From positions 7,649,894-7,713,893 of the forward strand of contig NC_012873.2 of the NCBI RefSeq assembly GCF_000003195.3: 64,000 nucleotides of DNA, in the 5' to 3' direction. The notes under the pieces are model-generated. The model searched no databases and was not told where the DNA came from. It saw only the letters and a program-made list of their open reading frames with translations. The translations under genes and the position numbers were made by a program. Each line of letters starts with the position of its first letter. The first letter of the stretch is position 1. This stretch comes from Sorghum bicolor. Its lineage: Eukaryota > Streptophyta > Magnoliopsida > Poales > Poaceae. Below are positions 42,557-52,874 of the stretch, piece by piece.

Positions 42557-43507
42557 TGTAATGCCCCAGAGTCCAAACGGCTCAGATCTATTTTACACGC
42601 TGAGCGAACCACACCTACCACCATCCCACTTACGCTTTCGTCATCGCTTCACGTAAAAGGATTAACCCGGGATTGGTGGGATGGATTCTAGAAGCCTTAT
42701 ATGTTAGTTTAACCCATCCTTAACAACTAAGGTGGGACTAAATTCTCTATAATTATCTCATAATATGCACATGGGCCACCACAGACCAAATTCTAAATTG
42801 GGCCAAGTGTGACATACACCCGTGCACCCCGCAGGGCCTACACGCACAATGAACTGACCCGCACGCGCTTGTGGCCACGAAGGTCAGCTATGATACCATT
42901 TGTAATCCCCTAGAGTCCAAACGGCTCAGATCTATTTTACACGCTGAGCGAACCACACCTACCACCATCCCACTTACGCTTTCGTCATCGCTTCACGTAA
43001 AAGGATTAACCCGGGATTGGTGGGATGGATTCTATAAGCCTTATATGTTAGTCTAACCCATCCTTAACAACCAAGGTGGGACTAAATTCTCTATAATTAT
43101 CTCATAATATGCACATGGGCCACCACAGACCAAATTCTAAATTGGGCCAAGTGTGACATACACCCGTGCACCCCGCAGGGCCTACACGCACAATGAACTG
43201 ACCCGCACGCGCCTGTGGCCACGAAGATCAGCTATGATACCATTTGTAATCCCCTAGAGTCCAAACGGCTCAGATCCACTCTGCACACTGAGCGAACCAC
43301 ACCTACCACCATCCCACTTACGCTTTCGTCCTCACTTCACGTAAAAAAAATTTAACCCGGGTATGGTGGAATGGACTCTAGAAGCCTTATATGTTGGTCT
43401 AACCCACCCTTAACAACCAAGGGGGGGGGGGTAAATCCTTCATAATTATCTCATAATATGCACATGGGCCACCACAGGCTAAATTCCAAATTAGGCCGAG
43501 TGTGACA
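42557..43507 (-). mobile_element. Tandem TRIM (Cassandra-type) array: three LTRs, two internal regions
   Basis: LTRs at 42,557-42,814, 42,901-43,158 and 43,245-43,507 are separated by two 86-bp internal regions; the period is exactly 344 bp. Each LTR runs TG...CA (TGTAAT(G/C)CCC ... GTGTGACA). On the minus strand TGGTATCATAGC follows each LTR, matching the tRNA-Met primer site. Flanks are ATAAG and GTAAG. The LTR contains AAGCG ... GGGATGGTGGTAGG on the minus strand, reminiscent of the 5S rRNA internal promoter that Cassandra TRIMs carry. There are no protein genes. Confidence 0.82.
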
Positions 43508-44441
43508 GTAAGAAAATAAATGTAAGTGATGATGACTCCTTTAGTGACAAAGAGAACCAACTTGACTTGCTATGTGAACAAGAGAGGTTTTTACAGATAT
43601 AGTCTAAAGAAATTAAGAACCTCAAAGCAATTGGGCAACTCAATGCTACCTTAATTTGCTACTCGCTCTGAGTATTTGCTTAACAAATTTGATTTGTTAG
43701 ACAAGTAGCACGGTGATCTTAAGCGAAAGTTTGAGATCCTTAAAGAAAATGAGGCTCCCTTGTGCATGTACCAATCTAGCTTGTGTTCAATCTCAATTTT
43801 TAAGGTATATGTGTTAACCTTTTGTTATCTAACAACTTGCAATAAAGTTTGTATTGAAAAGTTCATGTATAATCTTAAGATGAATCCATTATGGAGGAGA
43901 ATGACAAAGCTCATGCGTGCAATAGGTGGAAAGGCTCAAGAAGGAGATGGCCAACTCAAAGGGTAGGCACACCATGAATGATGTCTACCTCCCTCAAGAC
44001 AACCATGACCACATGGTGAAGAAGCTTGAGAGAGGAGGAAATGTGATGTGCATCAAGTGTCATCAACAAGGCCACAAGTCCTTCCAATGCATGCATGTCG
44101 TCAAGGAGGACATTAAGATGGATGGCAAGAAGATTAATCCAATCATCAAAGCCTTCATTATGTACACCAAGTCCAAGAAGAATAATAAATGCAAGAACAA
44201 CCACTACATACTCAAGAAGGTTTACAATTATAAAGTGCTTGCCAATTACTTAGCCCCTATACGTCAAAGGACACATGGTTCCCTATGGTTATGCCACATG
44301 CCATGTTCTTTTTTTTGGAATTTATCTCTTTTTGAAAATAGGAAAAAGGTTCTTAATCTTCATAAATTCATAATTCATACTATTTTTGAAAAATATGATT
44401 CTTATACCAAAAAATTCCTAAAAACGAACTCTATACAATAG
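43508..44441 (+). pseudogene. Copia-type gag relic with zinc knuckle
   Basis: Broken frames on the plus strand. 43,530-43,760 has several stops but keeps gag-like charged helices (SFSDKENQLDLLCEQER, DLKRKFEILKENEAPL in different frames). From 43,926 a 171-codon frame holds CIKCHQQGHKSFQC at about 44,049-44,090, a C-x2-C-x4-H-x4-C knuckle, after KKEMANSKGRHTMNDVYLPQ. Downstream the frame runs into non-conserved sequence. The element is otherwise missing. Confidence 0.62.
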
Positions 44442-45808
44442 AGCTATGTATGAGTTCATTTGGAATACCTGCTATTAAGATAGCACGCTTACTTACATAT
44501 ACACTTGCTATTTATATTATGTTGCTATGTTGTGGATCATGTGATGTGATGACTACATGGTGTAGATTTGCTTGTGTATGGACTAGGCCTAGTGCCAACT
44601 ACTTATGGATATATCAAGATGAAAGACTTCTAGCGTGTGTTCTGGGTGTGTGGTGAGGGTGTTCAAGTTAGTGTGACTAATCTTCAAATGACATTGAGTT
44701 AGAAAAATGTCACATGAGCAGCTTTTGAGGGTACCTATGATGGGTCCATTGGTTATAGGAGTTTGCCGGAATGGAACCCTATCTAGCTAGATGAGTTCCT
44801 AGGAGGATGTGGCTATCATGGGCATTGGAAGTTGAGCTTCCCATTAGGAAGATACCTTGTTTGATCCTCCAACAGGAGACCCATTGCAGTATCCAAACCC
44901 AAAATGGGTCTCCAACATAATACATATAGCCTCCAACAGAGTATCTATATGGAAGACCCATTTTGAGTGTCAGGAGAGGCGTAACCCAAATCTGAGTATA
45001 TATCCTCTCCCCTAGAGACCTATTTGCAGAAAGGGTTATCATCTTTTGGGTCTTGTTGTTAGAGAAGACCAAAGATGGATATCGAATCTTTTGCTTGTAG
45101 CACTACCCAAAGAACAATTGAGTCTTGTATTTTGGGTCACTGTTATTGGAGATAGTCAAAGGATTTAGTTGGGATAACCTTTCACCATTATGTACACGTC
45201 CACTTGCCCTTTTTGAAGGGGTCAACTGAGAACTAGCTAGGATAATGCACCTATATAATTAAGATCTAGGAGATAGTGTGTAGGGTGTAGAGTTGAGCTC
45301 TAAGGCTCAAGTCCCATGTGCTCCGATCCCTTGTGGATTTGGGGATGCGTGGGAATGTGTGGAAGGATACAGTGAGAAAAATACTTTTTGAGATGTGTGA
45401 ACCCAAGTTTCTAAGAATTTTTTGAGCAAAGGTTTCTAAGAATTAACCCACATCCAAATAATAGGTTTTGCTCTTGCATAGCACTTACACAAAGGTATGT
45501 GCTTGGTACAAATTGTACTAAAATATTTTGATATCAAGAGATGAGCCCAACTATGATTCCAAGAATGATGGTTCTGATAAGTGATGGGGGCTAGTCCTAC
45601 CTTCAAGGGAGTCGACGATAATTTCACGGAGATCCCACTAAAACCTGCTAAGAACACCTCTCCGAAGGATCCCATCTCAAGGACTCCACACCTAGGATTG
45701 AACCCACAAACATCATCGAAATGCTTGTAGAACAGCAAGTATGGAGACTGAAAATGCTAGGAATTGGAAAAGGCAAAGTAGTTATCTATTATGTTTAACC
45801 GAGTGGAT
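44442..45808. other. Gene-free interval
   Basis: No gene. 44,860-45,070 has repeated GACCCATTTTG / CTCCAACA(G/T)AGT motifs in both orientations, probably a degraded DNA-transposon relic. Nothing else recognised. Confidence 0.3.
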
Positions 45809-46867
45809 TGTTGGAATAAATGGGCTTAGCCCAATATAAATTCAGAAATTCCTATGAAGACATTTTAGTGGCCCAGTCATGTGTGAATATAGGGAAAGTG
45901 AAAAGTCTTTAGTCACACCTTGTTTGTGGAAGCAGAGATAGCCATGCATAGATATCGATGTCCTTCCTACATCCTCAAGTCTAATGTGAGGAGGAGAAAG
46001 GAAGCCCATATGTGCGCCCTCGCCTCGCCGAGCCAAGGCGTGGGCGCGCAACACCGTACGTGAATGATCCACAAAAATTCATTTCATCCCCTTGCGTGGG
46101 TGTTGTCTCTTTCGCAGTTTTTAGTTTTCGTTTCTTGGCCTTCAAGTTTGCATATAGGAATCGTAAACGGTTTAGATCATGATCGTGACAAGAGATCAGC
46201 TCGATAGGACTATATAAGAAACCTATCATCCATGCTAGAACCTATCTAACTGAACTAGGGTTTTTGCCTCTTCTCGTTGTTGTGCTGCTGCTATAGTTTC
46301 TCCATCATTTACCACCTGTGTGCATCGACGATCAGGAGAGCAGGTCTCAGGAACCTTCGTCCTTGTGATCCTTCATTGGGAGAGGACGAATAAGGTTTTT
46401 AGTAAACCCTCTTGGCACGACTGCTCCCATCTTTCACGACAGGTCGTATTCCATCCAACTAAAGCGGCGCACTGGTGTATTCGTCATCAACTGCATGTTT
46501 CGAGTTCTTCCTCCACTGCTCATTGACGATATCACTCCACCACGTACCACTAGCGGTGTCTTCCACTATATCTCCATCACTAGCGATGTTGTCTCCCTCT
46601 ACAGTCGAAAGGTACACCTCCTTGATCCAACGTCTAAATTCATTCTATTTAATTTAATCTGACTAGTAGTGACTAGTGTATGAGCTATGTTTACAGTAGT
46701 ATTTATGTTCATGTTATTTAATCTAACTAGTGCACGAGCTACGCTTATATATACTAGTTCTAATGTTCATGCTGTTAAATCATACAAGTATACGAGAAAT
46801 GCTTATACTAGTATCTGAGATTGTCATGATTTATATTCTAATTTGAAAATTACCTAATTATTCAACA
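45809..46867 (+). mobile_element. Solo LTR, 1,059 bp, TSD TGGAT (copia-like)
   Basis: Starts TGTTGGAATAAATGGGC and ends TAATTATTCAACA; TGTTG(G)AATAA at the start is the inverted form of the end. A perfect 5-bp duplication TGGAT lies at 45,804-45,808 and 46,868-46,872. ACTATATAAGAAACC at about 46,209 is a TATA box in plus orientation. The 3' third contains degenerate tandem units of about 65-75 bp (ACTAGT(G/T)(C/T)A(C/T)GAG(C/A)). The lineage is a guess from the terminal sequence. Confidence 0.88.
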
Positions 46868-46872
46868 TGGAT

Positions 46873-47088
46873 ACCTGAATTGGCCATGGTCCTTTATCTT
46901 TCATGTATTTGTGATTTGATCAACATTAAAATCACAGTCAACGACAGCACGCCAGTTTCGATTCACACGAAATCCGAGCGTTGGGTGCAGAAGGAACATA
47001 GTTTTCTCCCAACGCACGATCAAGTATTATTGTCGCTCGGATACTGCCAGCAACAGCCGGCACACGCAAGCACATAGTTTTGCGGTCA
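46873..47088. other. 3' flank of gene C
   Basis: No gene; a short spacer between the solo LTR and the stop codon of gene C. Confidence 0.35.
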
Positions 47089-47490
47089 TCAGGGGCAGAC
47101 ATCATGGCACGATTGCCTGTCCTCGTAGCAAGGAAAATCGGGCTGAGTTAGGCAGCAGTAACAGGTCGCGAGGTGATATCTGCACCGACGCTTAAAGCAT
47201 AACACTATGGCAAGCTTGCTGCTCCCTAACACCGTCGTCGTCTCCTTGCCGTCCGGCAGGCGCCGGAGACCACCTGTGGTTAGCTCCTGGTGATCAGCAC
47301 CTTTGCCTGCAAAATGCGTCGGTTGAATCATATTTATATATCCACAGTTCCACTTCCACACCAGTAAAAACTTGTAGATCTAGCTACAATGGCGAGATAT
47401 ATATAACATATATAAGCACTCACATTTTGCAGAGATGGCATGGCATGCCAAGAACACGGTGAGCAGAATCGGGATCACCTTAGCATCCAT
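47089..47490 (-). CDS. MEG/ESF1-like secreted cysteine-rich peptide, gene C
   Basis: Two exons: 47490-47424 (donor GTGAGT) and 47306-47089 (acceptor TTGCAG), phase 1, giving 94 residues, the shortest of the three. Exon 1: MDAKVIPILLTVFLACHA, a signal peptide. Exon 2: junction Cys, a polar segment (TTGGLRRLPDGKE), then the eight-cysteine domain in the same spacing (CFKRRC ... CYCC ... CHDVCP), stopping directly after CP, so the extra tails of A and B are absent. The intron is 117 bp. This length and the stop after the last cysteine are closest to typical MEG peptides. Intact, same strand as A and B. Confidence 0.83.
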
Positions 47491-47614
47491 CTGCTGCCTG
47501 GCTGCCGATCAATCAGCAAAGGGGAGTACTACCCGAGGTTATCCTTTTGAATCTATCCGTGCTGATGATCGATATATGAACAGCGAGGAACAGGAAATAG
47601 CTCGAGTATGTAAT

Positions 47615-47627
47615 AATTTATAGATCA
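47615..47627 (-). promoter_or_regulatory. TATA box of gene C
   Basis: The sense strand reads TGATCTATAAATT, about 125 bp upstream of the ATG and identical over 12 bases with that of gene B. Confidence 0.6.
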
Positions 47628-47779
47628 GCAAGTTGATTCAGTTAACCACAAAAAAAAGCTGGTTGGCCAACAAAAATTAATGTGCTTTATGGAAGCGTAA
47701 TTAATTTAATTACTACGTATACTAGAGTACGTTATTTGATTAGATAACCGAATGTGCTATGTATACCTTTGACTGCACT

Positions 47780-48223
47780 CAAGGGCAAAACTAGAGCAAA
47801 TTGAATGGGGTGCACCACTTAATCATAATAAACCATATGATGTTCGAACAAAATAGCATAACTAATACACAACTACCATATTTTTAAATCAAAATTCGAC
47901 TTCTAGCAATAGCGATGAGATTTTGGTCCAAACATAAGGTAGAGGTAATTATAACACTCACCATTTAACAAAATGAAGACGACTTTGATCACTTTAGTGT
48001 AGTCATTGATAGAATGCCAAAATCATGAATGAAAGATGGCTCATATAGCAAAATATGTGATTCAGGAAAGAAACAAAATAGGTCAATTATTTAGCAAATA
48101 AATTGTAAAAAATATTCACCAGGCCATGGGGGTGCACAAAGGGTGAAATATGTTTTTGCGAAGGTAGTTTGTTTTTGGCCTGCATGCCTAGGCATCCAAA
48201 TGGGCCTAACTGGGCTTCGCCCC
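47780..48223. mobile_element. Mutator-like MITE, about 444 bp, 9-10-bp TSD
   Basis: GACTGCACT occurs at 47,771-47,779 and 48,225-48,233, with one more T matching outside. Ends CAAGGGCAAAACTAG and (reversed) AGGGGCGAAGCCCAG are imperfect inverted repeats. A 9-bp duplication is the signature of Mutator-like elements. No gene inside. Confidence 0.78.
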
Positions 48224-48233
48224 TGACTGCACT

Positions 48234-48984
48234 TTAGGATCTAGGCTATTTGAAAGACCAATTCTAGTATGGCAGCACTTAAATTGCTGCTGGTCATGAT
48301 CCATTGAAGGTCAAGTGCTTTGTGCTTGGCCTTATGGAGAAGGGGCACTCTTATTTGACCTTGCGCCTTGGTGACTCAACAAGACTTAACCTTTAGTCGT
48401 TGCTCCAACGTGTTGGGGTGTGGTGCATATATGGTGTGGCAACACACCTCGATATCATGGGAACAATTTAAGTTGTCTCAATATTCTCTTTACTTCTTGT
48501 ATTTCTACTTGGTGTGTTCTTTCCTTCCACAATGTTCTTATGAGCTTGAAGTACTTAAATGACAACAGTGCATAAGATTAATCATGCTCTCTGATCGATA
48601 GGTTTTCATTCTTGTGAATTAAATACCCTATTGCTGCGTGATCTTTGCTGAAGACATAGCCTAAGTACTTCTTTAGTGCTATTTTTTGTGCTATTTTCAA
48701 ACTATTTCCAAAGGTCTTCATTTTAAATGAGAGATGATGCCCATGGCCACCTTTAGAAATGTATTTATAGCTATTGATGTCCATCTCTAACAATACATTT
48801 CAGACGTGGAGTTTTTAGCACCCGTGAATATTGACCATTTCTAGAGAGTCCCTTAATAAAAGAGGAGTCATGTAATCACTTGTAAAAATCCTATTTATCG
48901 CTTGCTTCTAGAAATAGTTTTTTAGTAGTGACTGTGTGTTGCAAAAAGATGTTGGATATTTTTTCATACAAAGTGGATTGCTAG
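48234..48984. other. Gene-free interval
   Basis: No gene. TTTTTTAGTAGTG ending near 48,931 could be a CACTA-type right terminus, but no left end was found. Confidence 0.3.
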
Positions 48985-50472
48985 TGTTGGTATTTTTAGC
49001 ATCACTTCATATTAAGTTGTCATCTCTAACATGATGCCAAAAACCAAGGATAAAAATAATCTACTCGCAATAACTCTAAATAGAATATATCCGCAAGCGC
49101 ACAGATAATTCTCCCATTGTAGCATTTTGCCCAGGAAGTATTCCGAGTATCGTTGATTTATTTTATGTCAAAAGGATAAAGCAGCATTCTATTCATTAGG
49201 CTTAGGTAATCTTGTAGGAACTAAAGAAATTATAATTATGTAAATCTATCACAACCAATAGTACTAATGCTTTAGTGATAACTAGTCGATAATATGATAA
49301 ATGATAAATGATAACTGAGTAATGAAGTAAATGGTATTCCAGAGATAAGAAATAAAGACTCACCAATGTAGCAAGGCAATCTTGATATTCAAATAAAATA
49401 AAAGAAACCTATGCAATTACTAATATAAAATCTACAGCCTACGCCATGCTACATATTTTCATCTATAATGTGACAAACTCAGAAAACATCATAAGTAGCA
49501 TCAACTAATAAGGATTTTAAGACGCAACTGTCACCTCCTTCGCGACCGCGCTCGGCTAGTCCTATGTATGGGGGGTGGACTACAAAGAAACCAACGCATC
49601 TGTCACCTACGCGGACTACCAAACGACCCGACACATCAGGGTGCCTTCGTAGGTACACAATATATCTAGACACCACGTCTACATAGTATACACCACCTGA
49701 CTCACTCGAGTACTGAATCAGGCGCTTTACGATCATATAACGATAATCATCATGAACCACATCTATATCGAATATGCAACTAGAATAAACTAAGAACTGA
49801 ATAAATAGCAATATATTAAAGTAGAGCAAAGTCATAATGAAATACAAGATAATATTACCAATTTCTGGAATCCCGAGGAGAGCGCCCGATCTCTACTTGA
49901 ACCTCGCTAGACACCTATACTAAACAACTTCAAGAACTAGAGCTCTGCTTCTAATCTCTGGAAAACCCTAACTTCTGACTACTCTTGACAAATGAAGCAG
50001 GAGGAATGAATTGAATCTGGGGTGCTTCTGGGAGGGGGTCTGCCCCTTTATTTATAGCCTCGTGGAGTACGTGTGCGCCGTAGAATCAAACCGACTTAAC
50101 CAAAGGCCGAGATGCATCAAGAGAGGAGGTGGAGGAAGCTTCCAGAAGAGGGGGCCGAAACCCTAAAGGGGGGCGCCGGCGGGCGCTAGGGTGGGGTCGG
50201 CCGGCCCCACCTAGCAGCCGCCAAGCCCCCCGTTGCGTCGGGTGCGTTCTCGATCCTTTCTGAGTCTTCCCGCGACATTTGCCGTGGCGGATAATTTTCG
50301 TGTATATTTTGCATTGGAATCTCTCTTTTCAGCTTTCCTGAAATTCACCCTGGAAAATATAGAGTATGCAAAACTTGTGGAAATTGTCAGTTTAAACCCT
50401 AGACTAGCGTGTATTCGTATTTTCCTTTGGATTTAAAGTTCTAATAAAAGTTGACGTTATCAACCGTCAACA
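48985..50472. mobile_element. Solo LTR, 1,488 bp, TSD GCTAG
   Basis: Starts TGTTGGTATTTTTAGC and ends TATCAACCGTCAACA. A perfect 5-bp duplication GCTAG lies at 48,980-48,984 and 50,473-50,477. The first 150 bp share CCGCAAGCGCAC and (A)GTATT(C/T)C(A/G)GAGTATCG with the LTR fragment at 51,999, so the two belong to related families. No coding sequence; orientation not assigned. Confidence 0.9.
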
Positions 50473-50477
50473 GCTAG

Positions 50478-51366
50478 ATACTAGGTGAAAAATCTTCCTA
50501 ACCCACTAGAGATTACCCCACCTACCCCCTAACTTATTTTGACATTAAACTACCTCAGGTAAACATCAAATATATATCGGTTAAACCACCGTTCCATGTG
50601 TTGCCATATTAGAGATCCACAAAGACTAATCATTGAACAACAACTCCCACCGTGATCCTAGCCAAAACCATTAACAGACATATTATGACAACCATATATA
50701 TTACTAGAAGGATATCCCCCATGTTGCTGACCTTTTTTTAGAAATAAAACCGTTGCATGTACAAGTTAAACCTACATATTCTTATATCCATTTTGATCAA
50801 AATTGTGCAAGACAATGAAAGAAGCCAATAAAAACTAATATAATTAGAACAAATTATAAGATGATGGAATGACAAAATATATAGCAATATACGGATGCCT
50901 TATATATTATTTATATTTTGAAAGTAGTATTGCATTTAGTGGAGATGACGTGGTGGGAGGACAACATGGCTATTACTGGGAGTTTAGGAGATGATATGGA
51001 TAGTTAGTGGAAGATGATGAGTGGATTGCTTTCGATAGAACTTGTAGTGTGGAAATAAAGATAAATCTTGTAGTGTGGATTAGTTTTATAAGAAACTAGA
51101 AGCTATCTCGTATATTGTTGCGGGAATTGTGGATAATTTAGAATGAAAAATTAGACTATATATAATTACTTATATGAAAGGATAAACTATTATAAATTAA
51201 TGTAGTGGATGGCATGGCATATCATTGTGGATAACTAAATGTTTATTACTGGATAGTGTGTTTCACTTATGTAGATATCATAATTGCATGTGGTAGTGGA
51301 TTGTAACTGTATATGGTAGTGGACTACTAAGGTGGGCAGGTCGCGTGCGATAGCACTCGGGTATTA
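50478..51366. other. Gene-free interval
   Basis: AT-rich sequence without a recognised gene or element. Confidence 0.3.
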
Positions 51367-51625
51367 AGATTATAAGAGATATAGATATAGAGATAGATAT
51401 ATAGATAGAGAGATGTAGATAGAGAATATGTAATATATAAAATATAGAATATAGATAGAGACAGAGATAGAGATACAGATATAGATATAGATATAGAGAT
51501 AAATATATAGATAGAGAGATGTAGATAGAGAATATATAATATAGATAGAGGCAAAGATAGAAATATAGATACAGATATAGATATAAATATAAAAATATAG
51601 ATGTATATATATATGTATATGGGTA
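51367..51625. repeat. Complex microsatellite (AGATAT / TAGAGA units)
   Basis: About 250 bp of ATAGAT, ATAGAGAT and GATGTAGATAGAGAATAT units, with an internal longer repeat (TATAGATAGAGAGATGTAG near 51,399 and 51,507). The Ile/Tyr/Ser-rich open frames on the minus strand are products of this repeat. Confidence 0.9.
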
Positions 51626-51998
51626 AAAACCATCAATTCCAAACTAGTTAATTAGTTAAGAGTAAAATTACTACTGAGCCGTGAAGTTATCACCTTCTCT
51701 CCCCCCCCCCCTCGGGGGCGTACCGTTTTCCTTGCAAGGCCTTTTGCTCCTATATACAACCTGTGCCCGTCATAGCTTGCATCATGCAACCACACCTCTC
51801 TTGTAGTCCCTATATATTTGGTTATATATACACACGGTAGCGCTATTCTACACTCTAGGTGTAGAATATTATTCTACACCGTAAGTTAAAACTGAGTAGA
51901 AAAATACTGAGCAGTACTGGAGAGTGTTCAGTATCAACTTGTCCAACACTCAGGACCATGAAATACTGAACAATACTGAAACACGAATACTGAGCGAT
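51626..51998. other. Gene-free interval with short ACTGA repeats
   Basis: AATACTGA(A/G)CA(A/G)TACTG motifs recur at 51,904-51,994, and an inverted TCTACAC ... GTGTAGA pair lies near 51,849-51,880. A run of C at 51,701-51,711. No gene. Confidence 0.4.
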
Positions 51999-52707
51999 TG
52001 TTGGGTATTTTAAACGCAAACAGAAAAAACCGCAAGCGCACGGATACCGATGTAGCTTTCACCGGGAGTATTTCAGAGTATCGATTTTCCACAGGGAACG
52101 TGAGTGTACTAATTAAGATTCAAGATCGCCCAAGGATAACTATATAATTATTTTTGGTGGGAAGAGAGGAAATTTCGTGAGAGTTCTCTAGTTGATATAA
52201 GAATCAAGAAATACTTCAAAGATTATTTATTTCGGGACATCAGAACACTAACCACAAAGAGATGAGAAGGGGGCTAGGAAACTACGGTCCTACAAACACC
52301 GATCCAAACGAGGTGGAATACGTCGACCGTTAGGGCTGTCACTACCCTAGGGCTACCACAACAATCCGCAGGATTGGGTGGAATTCCAGGTAATTGCAAG
52401 ACTAAACACCACGTCTAATCTATTAATTACTACTCTAGTGTTATAAAGATTAGAGCACTTGATGCAAGCGGGAATCCAATAAATAACTTGAATGTAAATA
52501 AAAGTAATTAAAGAACTCAGAAATTATGAATTGAAGAAACTGGAGAACGATGAAGAATGAACCAGTTGCTGCAAAAGTACAATGTTGAGGAAGATCCGAC
52601 AGATCCGGCTCCTCCTCCGCTCTCCTCTTCTCTCTCCCTATTTTCTAGATTACAACTAGAACTAACTAGAACTAGAACTAGAGGAACTAGAACTAGAACT
52701 AGATGAA
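51999..52707. mobile_element. 5' part of an LTR element, cut by a gypsy LTR
   Basis: Starts TGTTGGGTATTTTAAACGC and shares the CCGCAAGCGCACGGATA region with the solo LTR at 48,985. It stops at 52,707 where another LTR begins, so the rest should lie beyond the nested insertions, outside this window. Its last 60 bases are a minisatellite of AACTAG(A) units. Confidence 0.55.
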
Positions 52708-52874
52708 TGTAATACCCTATTTTAAGGATAAAACCAGATATGCACCATATATGAGTCTTAGAAGTCAAATCTCACATATAGCTACAAATAAGAGATAATA
52801 TCAAAATACAATGCATAAATATATAACGTACTTAGTATAAAAGAGATAACCTTTGATAGCAAACAGCGGATAGA
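52708..52874 (-). mobile_element. Gypsy (Tekay-like) LTR fragment, cut by a copia LTR
   Basis: TGTAATACCCTATTTTAAGG is the reverse complement of the end of the solo LTR at 35,165, and the following 160 bp match 34,990-35,165 in reverse (ACATATAGCTACAAATAA, CATAAATATATAACG). ATGAA precedes it. It breaks at 52,874, where the copia LTR begins. Confidence 0.8.

Noticed and set aside
42600..42720. Possible functional 5S rRNA gene on the minus strand
   Set aside because: Only short motifs of the 5S internal promoter are matched; the sequence lies in a retroelement LTR and lacks the rest of the rRNA.
48234..48980. Possible retrotransposon pol relic and CACTA end
   Set aside because: No conserved motif and only one terminus-like sequence; support is too weak for a call.
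51327..51642. Ile/Tyr/Ser-rich minus-strand frames resembling membrane proteins
   Set aside because: Direct translation of the AGATAT microsatellite.
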